A stretch of DNA of 64,000 nt from Thermogemmatispora sp042408965 (GTDB lineage: Bacteria; Chloroflexota; Ktedonobacteria; Ktedonobacterales; Ktedonobacteraceae), in NCBI GenBank assembly GCA_042408965.1, contig JBHOQN010000072.1, forward strand, positions 1 through 64,000, read 5' to 3'. The notes under the pieces are model-generated. The model was not told where the DNA came from, made no database searches, and saw only the letters and a list, made by a program, of their open reading frames with translations. Numbering within the stretch: the first letter of the stretch is position 1; the number at the start of each line of letters is the position of its first letter. The position numbers and the translations under genes were made by a program. Of the stretch, positions 33,553 to 41,057 are shown piece by piece.

Positions 33553-34224
33553 ATGCCAGTCGACAGCGAGGCCCTGCGCCAGATGGCGCTCTTCGCAACC
33601 CTCGACGCGCACGATCTGGCCCGTGTAGCCGCCGTGACACGCGAGCGCCATTACGAGCGCGGCGAACTGATCATTCTGGAGGGCGAGCACGGAGGCGCTC
33701 TGCACTACGTTCAGAGCGGCCTGGTGAAGGTCTTCAAAACCTCCGCGGACGGCAAAGAGCAGGTGCTGCGCCTGATCGGGGCTGGCTACACCTTCAACGA
33801 CGTGCCCGCCTTCGACGGAGGACCCAATCCCGCCAGCGTGGCCGCCCTGGAGAAGAGTACCGTCTACGCCATTAGCGGCGAGGGGCTGCGCCGCCTGATC
33901 GCCGAGCGGCCAGCCGTGGCCGAGGCGGTCATCGCCGGGCTGGCACGCGCGCTGCGCCACCTGGTGGGCCTGGTCGAAGACCTCTCCTTCCGCCACGTGA
34001 CCGCGCGCGTCGCCCGCATCCTCCTCGATCAGCAGGAGGTCGCAACCCTGGGCGGTCACGCCCACCGGCTGACGCAACAGGAGATGGCAGCCATGGCAGG
34101 CACGGCGCGCGAAGTCGTCGGCCGCGCACTGAAAGAGCTGGAGGCCGCCGGCGCGATCAGCCTGCACCAGGGACGAGTAGTCATTCTGAACCGTGAGCGC
34201 CTGCGTCTGCTGGCCGGCAACTAG
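33553..34224 (+). CDS. Crp/Fnr-family transcription regulator (223 aa)
   Basis: An N-terminal cyclic-nucleotide-binding-like beta-barrel (about 10-120), the long dimer helix and a winged HTH. No cysteine occurs, so it cannot carry the Fnr Fe-S cluster; the cNMP-binding Arg/Glu signature is also not obvious (FDGGPNPASVAAL), so a heme or another ligand is possible. The recognition helix GTAREVVGRALKELE has the CRP-like Arg-Glu-x-x-Gly-Arg, which reads GTGA half-sites. Such sites are found next to its own gene and inside the cluster. It is followed by the macro-domain gene, 42 bp on. Confidence 0.9.
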   Translation: MPVDSEALRQMALFATLDAHDLARVAAVTRERHYERGELIILEGEHGGALHYVQSGLVKVFKTSADGKEQVLRLIGAGYTFNDVPAFDGGPNPASVAALEKSTVYAISGEGLRRLIAERPAVAEAVIAGLARALRHLVGLVEDLSFRHVTARVARILLDQQEVATLGGHAHRLTQQEMAAMAGTAREVVGRALKELEAAGAISLHQGRVVILNRERLRLLAGN

Positions 34225-34266
34225 CCAGCGCCAGCAGCAACGCAGGATGGGATGGAGAGCAGAACC

Positions 34267-34845
34267 ATGCAGCAGCAACGCAAGAGCTATCACCTGCGCG
34301 GCGTCACCCTGACGCTGATCCAGGGCAACATCGTGGAGGTCGAGGCCGACGCCATCGTGAACGCCGCAAACGCGGCCCTGGCCGGCGGCGGAGGCGTCGA
34401 TGGAGCCATCCATCGCGCGGGCGGACCTCAGATCATGGAGGAGTGCCGCAAGATCGGCGGCTGTCCCACGGGGAGCGCCGTGGTCACCAGCGCAGGCAGG
34501 CTGCGAGCGACATACGTCTTCCACGCCGTCGGCCCCATCTATGGGCGCGATCGCGATGCTCCGCGCCTGCTGGCGAGCGCCTACCGACGCTGCCTCGAGC
34601 TGGCAGAGCAGCATCGCCTGACAAGCATCGCCTTTCCGGCGCTAAGTACCGGCGCCTACGGCTATCCCCTGGCAGAGGCCGCCAGCATCGCCGTGAGCAC
34701 CATTGGCGAACACCTGCGCCAGTCTCCGTCCACCACCCTCAAGCAGGTGCTGCTGGTGCTCTACGACGAGCGCGCCTACCGCGCCTATGAGCAGGCCCTG
34801 GAGAAGGTCCTTCAGAGAGAGACGCCAGAGACCGGCGCGGGATAG
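34267..34845 (+). CDS. Macro-domain protein, ADP-ribosyl hydrolase type (192 aa)
   Basis: A single macro domain of the MacroD class: TLIQGNIVEVEADAIVNAANAAL, then GGGGVDGAIHRAGGPQI, CPTGSAVVTSAGRL, YVFHAVGPIYGRD and ALSTGAYGYPLAEAA. These bind ADP-ribose, and close relatives hydrolyse O-acetyl-ADP-ribose or remove ADP-ribose from proteins. The second in-frame ATG (9 nt after GGAG) is preferred over one five codons earlier. Probably co-transcribed with the Crp-type regulator. Confidence 0.92.
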   Translation: MQQQRKSYHLRGVTLTLIQGNIVEVEADAIVNAANAALAGGGGVDGAIHRAGGPQIMEECRKIGGCPTGSAVVTSAGRLRATYVFHAVGPIYGRDRDAPRLLASAYRRCLELAEQHRLTSIAFPALSTGAYGYPLAEAASIAVSTIGEHLRQSPSTTLKQVLLVLYDERAYRAYEQALEKVLQRETPETGAG

Positions 34846-34861
34846 CTGCCAGCCAGCGACC

Positions 34862-35368
34862 TTAGAGGACGCCGGCGGGCGCGGGCAGGGTGATATCGCC
34901 CTCAGCGCCGCAGCCGATGATCGTATAGACACTCCCAAGCTTCCGGACATCGCGGCAGGTATAGCTGGCGGCCGCCCGCGGCGGGGACGGCGCGATGAAA
35001 TGCTCAGTAGCATCGATGAGGTTGCACCTGCCGCTCTGCTGCTTGATGCTGAAGTGATGGATCACGCCGCTATCAACGCCGACCTGCGTATACTGCAGCG
35101 TCGCCGGCTGGCAGGCATGAAACGCCCGCACAAAACACTCCTCAGCGCGGCGCGGATCGTTGGTCGCCGGACTCCGCTGCTGCGGTCCCGCGGCGCTGAT
35201 GCTGCCACACGAGAGGACCATCGGGCTGGCGGTCGCCGAGGGGGCAGCGCCGGGGCCACCACTCGTGGTGATAGCAGAGCCGCAGGCCACTAGCAATATG
35301 CTCAATGCAGCACACAGGAGCACCGCCAGGCCAGGCGGGCCCCATCTCCGTAGATATCCAGGGTACAT
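34862..35368 (-). CDS. Predicted lipoprotein (168 aa)
   Basis: The first 28 residues are a type II signal peptide (hydrophobic LAVLLCAALSILLVA) with lipobox L-V-A-Cys29. The mature part is a Ser/Gly/Pro linker and a globular region with several Cys (CGSI, ECFVRAFHACQ, GRCNL, YTCRDV, IIGCGAEG) that could form disulfides. HACQPATLQYTQVGVDSGVIHHFSI suggests a small beta-fold. No family is recognised. Convergent with the macro-domain gene. Confidence 0.75.
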   Translation of the reverse strand: MYPGYLRRWGPPGLAVLLCAALSILLVACGSAITTSGGPGAAPSATASPMVLSCGSISAAGPQQRSPATNDPRRAEECFVRAFHACQPATLQYTQVGVDSGVIHHFSIKQQSGRCNLIDATEHFIAPSPPRAAASYTCRDVRKLGSVYTIIGCGAEGDITLPAPAGVL

Positions 35369-35606
35369 CTTGCTTCGCCTCCGCTGTCGTTCTCTTCGCC
35401 CGCCCGATCAGGCCAGGCAGGACCAGGCCACCCGAACAGGCTCCGGGTGAGTCAATGCGTGGCAGACGTATTGCCGGAAGTTTGCTCACAGATCGAACGC
35501 TCGCCAGTCTCAGAGGAAGAAGACGAGCACCGTTCTATCACAGAGGACGCCCCCGGCGGAGAAAAGTTCCCGCTGTCTGACTACCCGCGGCGCGGGAGCA
35601 CAGCCC

Positions 35607-35636
35607 TTGTCTTTGCCAGCCCCTTCGCGCTATAGT
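35607..35636 (+). promoter_or_regulatory. Promoter of the four-helix membrane protein gene
   Basis: TTGTCT, 18 bp, TATAGT. A short frame of seven codons (35703-35726) with a strong AAAGGGAG site lies in the leader; its TGA overlaps the ATG of the next gene. Confidence 0.5.
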
Positions 35637-35722
35637 AGGGGCGAAGAGGTCTCTCTTTATTTTCCATCAGGCAAAGAATTCTCGCGAAAGGGAGTCGCCA
35701 TCGTGCGACAGGCTATTGAGAG

Positions 35723-36121
35723 ATGACACAGCTCGTAATCAGCCTCCACTACTGGAACGAATTCCTGGTGCTGGCGACCGGCGCCGTTACAGGTATATGG
35801 GGTCTCATTCTCTTCTTCACCCACAGGACCGAGACGCTCAGTCCCCCCTGGCGGATCGCCCTGATCGTCACCGGCTGCGTGGCGGCGCTGCAGGGCCTGC
35901 TGGGCATCACCCTGGTGATCATGGGAGAGCGACCGGGCACAGGCACCGGCCTCTACTGGCTCCACTACGTCTACGGTGCCATCGTCGTCTTCATTCTTCC
36001 CGTCGCCGTCACCTACAGTTCCAGCGGCAAAAACGTGCGCCGCGATGTGCTGATCTTCAGCATCGCTGTCCTCATTCTGGTGGCGGCAGCCATCCGCGCC
36101 ATGATGACCGGGCCGGCGTGA
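35723..36121 (+). CDS. Four-helix membrane protein (132 aa)
   Basis: Four predicted membrane helices (VLATGAVTGIWGLILFF, IALIVTGCVAALQGLLGITLVIM, HYVYGAIVVFILPVAVTY, DVLIFSIAVLILVAAAI) with short loops. A HYW motif occurs near the N terminus. No family is assigned with certainty. The ATG overlaps the stop of a seven-codon leader frame, suggesting translational coupling. The gene for an SbcD-like nuclease follows 67 bp downstream. Confidence 0.75.
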   Translation: MTQLVISLHYWNEFLVLATGAVTGIWGLILFFTHRTETLSPPWRIALIVTGCVAALQGLLGITLVIMGERPGTGTGLYWLHYVYGAIVVFILPVAVTYSSSGKNVRRDVLIFSIAVLILVAAAIRAMMTGPA

Positions 36122-36188
36122 GCGGCGCTCTCCACTCCGTCCGTGCAAAGCGAGGCCAGCAGCGTAGAACCAAGGGAGGAGCAAGAGC

Positions 36189-37565
36189 GTGCGGGCAACC
36201 TTTCTACACGTCGCCGACGTGCATCTGGGGTACGAGCAGTACGGCGTCAAAGAGCGCTTCAACGATTTCGCGCGCGCCTTCTGGGAGATCATGGAGGAGG
36301 CCGTGCAGCGCAGGGTCGATTTCGTGGTGATCGCCGGCGATCTCTTCAACAAGCGCGCCATCGACGCGCGCACCTTACTGCAGGCCATCGAGGGTCTGCG
36401 CCGCCTGCGCGAGCATCACATTCCGGCCATCGCCATCGAGGGCAATCACGACCGTAGCTACTACCGCGACGGCGTCTCCTGGCTACAGTTCCTCTGCCAT
36501 CAGGGGTACCTGAGCCTCCTGGCGCCCCTCATGCGCGACGGCGCCCCGGTCATCTCCCCCTGGGACCCACAGAGCATGCGTGGCTCGCACCTCGATCTCC
36601 TGGGCGGCCGGCTGCGCGTCTACGGGCTGCCCTGGCAGGGATCGGCCACCATGCGCAGTCTGGAGGGACTGGCCCAGGCGCTGGCCAGCGAGCGCGCACG
36701 CGAGGAGGCCGCCGGCGTCGAGTACCGCCTGCTGCTGCTGCATACTGGCATCGAGGGCATCGTGCCCCGGCTGCAGGGCCTGCCGACGATCAGCCAGTTG
36801 CAGCAATTGCGTCCCTACATCGACTATCTGGCCCTCGGCCACATTCACAAGCCCTACGAGTTCGAGGGCTGGATCTACAATCCCGGCTCACCAGAGACCT
36901 GGAGCGCCGAGGAGGCCCAGTGGCAGGACCGCGGCTACTACTTCGTCGAGATCGATACCGAGGCCGAGCAGCCTCCCGACCGAGATGGACAGGCCCGCCA
37001 CCATCGCGCAACGCACCTGGTCAATACACGCCGCCCCTTCGTGCGCCACGAGCTGCGCGTCGAGGGCCTCGACGATCCAGCCGCCCTCTATGCGCGGCTG
37101 GAAGAGTACTGCCGGCGCGAAGGGCCACGCTACGCCGGTGCCGCCGAGCGCCTGCGTCCCGTCGTGCAGGTGCAGCTCGTGGGCACCCTCAACTTCGATG
37201 CCGAGGCCCTCGATCAGGCCCATATGGAGGAGCTGCTGCGCACACATTTCCAGCCGCTCCATGCGCGCATTGAGAACAACACCAGCGATCGCGACTACCT
37301 CCTCGACGGCGACGGCCTCGACGGACGCGACCGCGCAAGCTGGCAGGAGCTGGAGCGACGCATCTTCGCCGATCTGCTGGGACGCGACAGCCGATACCTG
37401 CCGGCGAGGGAGGCCTGGGGCCTGGTGCTGGCCGAGCTGAAGGAGCGCGCCCTGCAGAAAGAGGACCCCGCCGCGCTCGCCCGCTATCTGCGTGAGAAGC
37501 GAGCGGAGCTTCTGGGCGAGCGCGACCAGAGCCAGCCCGGCAGCTCCGTCCCGCACAGCGGCTGA
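36189..37565 (+). CDS. SbcD/Mre11-like DNA repair nuclease (458 aa)
   Basis: A calcineurin-like metallophosphoesterase of the Mre11/SbcD type, which trims DNA ends with an SMC-like partner. Metal motifs are HVADVHLGYEQYG (7-19), IAGDLFNKRAID, IEGNHDRSYY (about 84-93), LLLHTGIEG and ALGHIHKPYE, followed by PGSPE. The rest forms the capping domain and a C-terminal part of about 150 residues. GTG start after GGGAGGAG. No SbcC-type ATPase gene is adjacent; the next gene is on the opposite strand. Confidence 0.88.
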   Translation: MRATFLHVADVHLGYEQYGVKERFNDFARAFWEIMEEAVQRRVDFVVIAGDLFNKRAIDARTLLQAIEGLRRLREHHIPAIAIEGNHDRSYYRDGVSWLQFLCHQGYLSLLAPLMRDGAPVISPWDPQSMRGSHLDLLGGRLRVYGLPWQGSATMRSLEGLAQALASERAREEAAGVEYRLLLLHTGIEGIVPRLQGLPTISQLQQLRPYIDYLALGHIHKPYEFEGWIYNPGSPETWSAEEAQWQDRGYYFVEIDTEAEQPPDRDGQARHHRATHLVNTRRPFVRHELRVEGLDDPAALYARLEEYCRREGPRYAGAAERLRPVVQVQLVGTLNFDAEALDQAHMEELLRTHFQPLHARIENNTSDRDYLLDGDGLDGRDRASWQELERRIFADLLGRDSRYLPAREAWGLVLAELKERALQKEDPAALARYLREKRAELLGERDQSQPGSSVPHSG

Positions 37566-37575
37566 CGCAGCGCGC

Positions 37576-38769
37576 TCAGGGCTGCAGGTAGTCCAGCGCC
37601 GTGCGCGTCAGCACCTCGACTGCCACCGGCAGGGCATCCTCGTCGATATTGAAGCGCGGGTGATGATGGGGATAGGCAGCCTCCCTGGCCTCGTTGCGCG
37701 CTCCAACGATGAAGTAGCAGCCGGGAGCTGCCGCGAGGAAATAGGCCATATCATCGCTGCCGCTGGTCATCACGCGCTCATCCTCATCGACCCGCTCCGC
37801 GCCGACCGCCGCCTGCGCCGCCCGCCGCACCACCGCAGTCATGGTGGGATCATTGACGCAGGCCAGACAGCCATCGGCGAACTCGACCTCGCACGAGCCA
37901 CGCAGCGCCGCGGCCACCCCACGCGCCACCTCAGCGATGCGCTCAATGAGGCGCTCGCGGTGAGCCTGATTGAAGGTGCGCAAGGTGCCCTGTAGCTCAG
38001 CCTCCTCAGGAATGATGTTGAAGGCCGAGCCTGCGTGCAGGCTGGCGACCGTCACCACGGCACGCTCGAAGGGCGAGGTCTCCCGGCTGACGAGCGTCTG
38101 CAGAGCGAGCACGATCTGGGCAGCAATGACGATCGGATCAACTGCCCCCTCCGGCATGGCCGCGTGGCCACCCTTGCCGCGAACACGCAGCGTGAAGCGA
38201 TCGGCCGCAGCGAAGACCGGTCCGCTGCGCACACCCACGCGCCCCACCGGGTAAGCGCTGAACAGATGCAGGCCAATGACCGCGCTCACGTCCTGCATCA
38301 CGCCGGCCTGCACCATAGCGGCCGCACCGCCAATGACCTCCTCGGCTGGCTGAAAGAGAAACTTGACGTTCCCCTTCAACTGCTCACGCCGGCGGCTCAG
38401 GAGCGCAGCGACCGCCAGGGCAATCGAGACATGCCCGTCGTGTCCGCAGGCATGCATTTTACCCTCGACCGTCGAGCGATACTCAATCTCGTTCAATTCG
38501 TGAATAGGGAGCGCATCCATATCGGCGCGAATCGCCAGCGTCCTTCCGTCGCCAGCGCCGCCGCGCAGCAACCCCACCACTCCCGTCTTCGCCACCCCCG
38601 TCTCAACCTCCAGACCAAGGGCGCGCAGGCGGCCTGCGATGATCCCGGCGGTGCGTACCTCCTCGTAGGCCAGCTCAGGGTGCTCATGCAGATCGCGGCG
38701 CAGCGCGACGATATCGGGCAGCATCTCATCGATCTCCGCCCGCAGCGAATCAAGCTCATGTACAGCCAT
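37576..38769 (-). CDS. M20-family amidohydrolase (397 aa)
   Basis: A zinc amidohydrolase of the hippurate hydrolase / N-acyl-amino-acid deacylase type. Metal ligands appear in KMHACGHDGHVSIALAV (about 104-120) and FLFQPAEEVIGGAAAM. GLHLFSAYPVGRVGVRSG, RGKGGHAAMPEGAVDPI (dimerisation domain) and the closing HHHPRFNIDEDAL are all typical. GGAGGAGG lies just before the ATG. Convergent, with 10 bp between it and the nuclease gene. Substrates are N-acyl amino acids in relatives; the exact one is unknown. Confidence 0.92.
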   Translation of the reverse strand: MAVHELDSLRAEIDEMLPDIVALRRDLHEHPELAYEEVRTAGIIAGRLRALGLEVETGVAKTGVVGLLRGGAGDGRTLAIRADMDALPIHELNEIEYRSTVEGKMHACGHDGHVSIALAVAALLSRRREQLKGNVKFLFQPAEEVIGGAAAMVQAGVMQDVSAVIGLHLFSAYPVGRVGVRSGPVFAAADRFTLRVRGKGGHAAMPEGAVDPIVIAAQIVLALQTLVSRETSPFERAVVTVASLHAGSAFNIIPEEAELQGTLRTFNQAHRERLIERIAEVARGVAAALRGSCEVEFADGCLACVNDPTMTAVVRRAAQAAVGAERVDEDERVMTSGSDDMAYFLAAAPGCYFIVGARNEAREAAYPHHHPRFNIDEDALPVAVEVLTRTALDYLQP

Positions 38770-38853
38770 AGTCCTCCTCCAGCGTAGAGAGAATCACCAT
38801 GCACGGGCAAGGCGTCTGACGCGCCTCACCTGACGCACCTCATCCCCCAGCCC

Positions 38854-40023
38854 TCAGCGTCCCACATTGAAGCGAAAATGGGCAATATCGCCATCCTGGA
38901 TGACGTAATCCTTGCCCTCCAGCCGCTGCAGGCCCTTGCGCGCCGCCGCCGCAAAGGAGCCGCCGCAGGCCATGAAGTCATCGAAGTGGGTAATCTCCGC
39001 ACGAATAAAGCCGCGCTCAATATCCGAATGGATCTTGCCGGCAGCCTCCGGCGCCTTTGCCCCCTTCGTCACCGTCCAGGCACGCACCTCATCCTCACCC
39101 ACGGTGAGAAAGGTGATCAGATTGAGCAGGCGATAGCCGACCTGAATGACGCGATCTGCCCCCAACCTGGGCAGGCCCAGCGAGGCCAGGTACTCAGCGG
39201 CGTCTTCCTCCGACAGCTCACTCAGCTCCGCCTCCAGGCGAGCCGAGACAGCCACTACCTCCGCACCCTCCTGCCGAGCGCGAGCCGCAACCGCCGCCAC
39301 GCCGAGCAGCTCGCCCTCCAGCGCCCGCTCCGCATCCTGACCCCGGCGCAAGGCCTCCAGCAGCTCCGCAGCCTCAGCAAGCACATCCTCACCGACGTTG
39401 AGCACATACATGCGCGGCTTCAGCGTCAGCAAGAACAGCTCCCGTAGCAGGGCCTGCTCCTGGCTGCTCAGCTCCAGATGGCGCACCGGCTGCAGCTCAT
39501 TGAGAGCCGTGCGCAGCCGCTGGAGGGTTTCCAGCTCCTGTAGATACTTCTTCTCCCCCGATTTGGCAGCCTTCGCCGTGCGCTCGATGCGGCGCTCGAC
39601 CGTCGCCAGATCCGTCAGCGCCAGCTCGGCGTCCAGACGCTCCAGATCACGCAGCGGATCGATGCTTCCCAGTGGATGAGGCACCTGTTCATTGACAAAG
39701 GTGCGCAGGACAATCGCCAGGGCATCGGCATTGCGAATATGCCCCAGAAACTCAGCGCTAAGGCCCTCGCTCTGCTCCCCCTGGTCCTTCTGACCCATGC
39801 CCGCCACATCCACAAATTCAACGGTGGCATAGGTCACTTTTTTGGGCTTAAAAATCTCCGCCAGCGGCTGCAGGCGCCCATCGGGCACCTGGACCACTGC
39901 AGCATTGGCCTGCACCGTACTGGTAGCATAGCCGCTGATGGGCGCATTGGCCCGGGTGATCGCGTTAAAAAGCGAGGTCTTGCCGCTCTGCGGCAGACCG
40001 ACGATACCTATTCTCAGAGCCAT
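38854..40023 (-). CDS. ychF: YchF/OLA1-like P-loop ATPase with TGS domain (389 aa)
   Basis: An Obg-related nucleotide hydrolase that binds ribosomes. The P-loop is GLPQSGKTSLFNAITRANA, a variant of the usual GLPNVGKSTLFNAL, as in some ychF paralogues. The G3 motif is VEFVDVAGMGQKDQGEQ and the specificity motif is YVLNVGEDV (NVGE, the ATP-type change). The coiled-coil middle and the C-terminal TGS (ITFLTVGEDEVRAWTVTKGAKAPEAAG, YVIQDGDIAHFRFN) are complete. GAGGGG before the ATG. Confidence 0.93.
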   Translation of the reverse strand: MALRIGIVGLPQSGKTSLFNAITRANAPISGYATSTVQANAAVVQVPDGRLQPLAEIFKPKKVTYATVEFVDVAGMGQKDQGEQSEGLSAEFLGHIRNADALAIVLRTFVNEQVPHPLGSIDPLRDLERLDAELALTDLATVERRIERTAKAAKSGEKKYLQELETLQRLRTALNELQPVRHLELSSQEQALLRELFLLTLKPRMYVLNVGEDVLAEAAELLEALRRGQDAERALEGELLGVAAVAARARQEGAEVVAVSARLEAELSELSEEDAAEYLASLGLPRLGADRVIQVGYRLLNLITFLTVGEDEVRAWTVTKGAKAPEAAGKIHSDIERGFIRAEITHFDDFMACGGSFAAAARKGLQRLEGKDYVIQDGDIAHFRFNVGR

Positions 40024-40052
40024 ACGATCGAACCCCTCTTGACCGACTGTTC

Positions 40053-40081
40053 TTGACGTTCATTCAGCCAGACCGTACAAT
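40053..40081 (+). promoter_or_regulatory. Promoter of fmdB-like gene
   Basis: TTGACG, 17 bp, TACAAT, ending 58 bp before the ATG. Confidence 0.65.
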
Positions 40082-40139
40082 ATGGAATGGCATTATTCAA
40101 GCATCTCGCTTTCCTTAAACAACGCGGAGGTCACTTCTC

Positions 40140-40364
40140 ATGCCATTGTACGAGTACCGTTGCTCGGATTGCAAATCCCACTTTGAACTCCTGGTCAGCC
40201 ACGAACACGCCGACGATGTGGTGTGTGTGAAATGCCACAGCGAGCATGTGCGCCGCCTGCTCTCGGTCTTCGCCACCCGCCGGGGAGAAGCCGAGGCGGC
40301 CTTCGATGATCTGCCCTCAGGCGGAAGCTGCGGCTGCGGTGGTGGGAGCTGTGGCTGCCACTGA
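40140..40364 (+). CDS. FmdB-family zinc-ribbon protein (74 aa)
   Basis: Small zinc-ribbon protein beginning MPLYEYRCSDCKSHFELL, with the second knuckle CVKCHSEHVRRLLSVF, the FmdB/CxxC_CxxC_SSSS pattern. The Gly/Cys-rich tail (SCGCGGGSCGCH) is typical. Its role as a putative regulator is not proven. The membrane protein gene downstream begins inside its last codons, so the two are coupled. Confidence 0.9.
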   Translation: MPLYEYRCSDCKSHFELLVSHEHADDVVCVKCHSEHVRRLLSVFATRRGEAEAAFDDLPSGGSCGCGGGSCGCH

Positions 40365-40917
40365 GCCGCGCGTACCTGCCTATAAACGGCCCCGCAAGCA
40401 GTCGCGCTTCTTCTTCCGTACCAGCTATCGCCGCGGGATCATCGAGGCGGTCATCATCTACAGTCTGGGCCGCCTGGGGGCCTTAATCAGTCCGGCGGTT
40501 TTTCCCGACTGGCTCTTTGTGCTGCTGCCCCTGCTCTTCCTCTTTATGCAGTATCTGGGCGGGCCGATCTGGGCCGCCTATCGCATCCAGTCGACGAAGC
40601 GAGAGCGCATGAGCCGGCGCTTCTGGCTGCTCGGCCCGCGGCTGGCGGCGCTCTGCTTCGCCATCGACCTGTTGATCTCGCTGACCATGGGGCTGGCGGT
40701 CGATGCTCTCGGCGGCGTGCAGCAGGGGCCGGCCCTGTGGCGCTTTTTCGCCAGCGGTGAGGCCCACCTGACCCTCGGAAGCTTCGCGCTCTACGAGCTG
40801 CGCACAGCCATGATCCTGCTGACTTTCTACACGCTGGCCGTGGTCTGCACGCGCCTGGCACAGGGTGGCTTTCTGCGTTTCACCATGCCCGCCGGCGGCA
40901 ATCGCGTCACGCTCTAG
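40342..40917 (+). CDS. Four-helix membrane protein (191 aa)
   Basis: A basic N terminus (YKRPRKQSRFFFRTSYRRG) precedes four predicted membrane helices: AVIIYSLGRLGALISP, WLFVLLPLLFLFMQYL, LAALCFAIDLLISLTMGLAV and AMILLTFYTLAVVCTRLA. No family is recognised. The start is uncertain: in-frame GTG codons occur at 40339, 40342 and 40351, all overlapping the end of the FmdB gene, so translation is probably coupled. Confidence 0.7.
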   Translation: MGAVAATEPRVPAYKRPRKQSRFFFRTSYRRGIIEAVIIYSLGRLGALISPAVFPDWLFVLLPLLFLFMQYLGGPIWAAYRIQSTKRERMSRRFWLLGPRLAALCFAIDLLISLTMGLAVDALGGVQQGPALWRFFASGEAHLTLGSFALYELRTAMILLTFYTLAVVCTRLAQGGFLRFTMPAGGNRVTL

Positions 40918-40990
40918 GCGCAGGCACGCCAGCGAGCAGACTGCAGCCCGCAGGTTCATCACATCAGGCCGAGCCCGAGGCAGAGAGAAC

Positions 40991-41022
40991 GAGGGACACC
41001 ACCTTCCTGGTGGGTGTCCCTC
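40991..41022. terminator. Hairpin between convergent genes
   Basis: A strong stem of about 13 bp with one bulge (GAGGGACACCACC with GGTGGGTGTCCCTC), placed between the membrane protein and the aldehyde dehydrogenase genes. No T run. Confidence 0.6.
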
Positions 41023-41057
41023 GTGGTTGCCGGAGAAGAACGGGCGACGCCGGCAGG

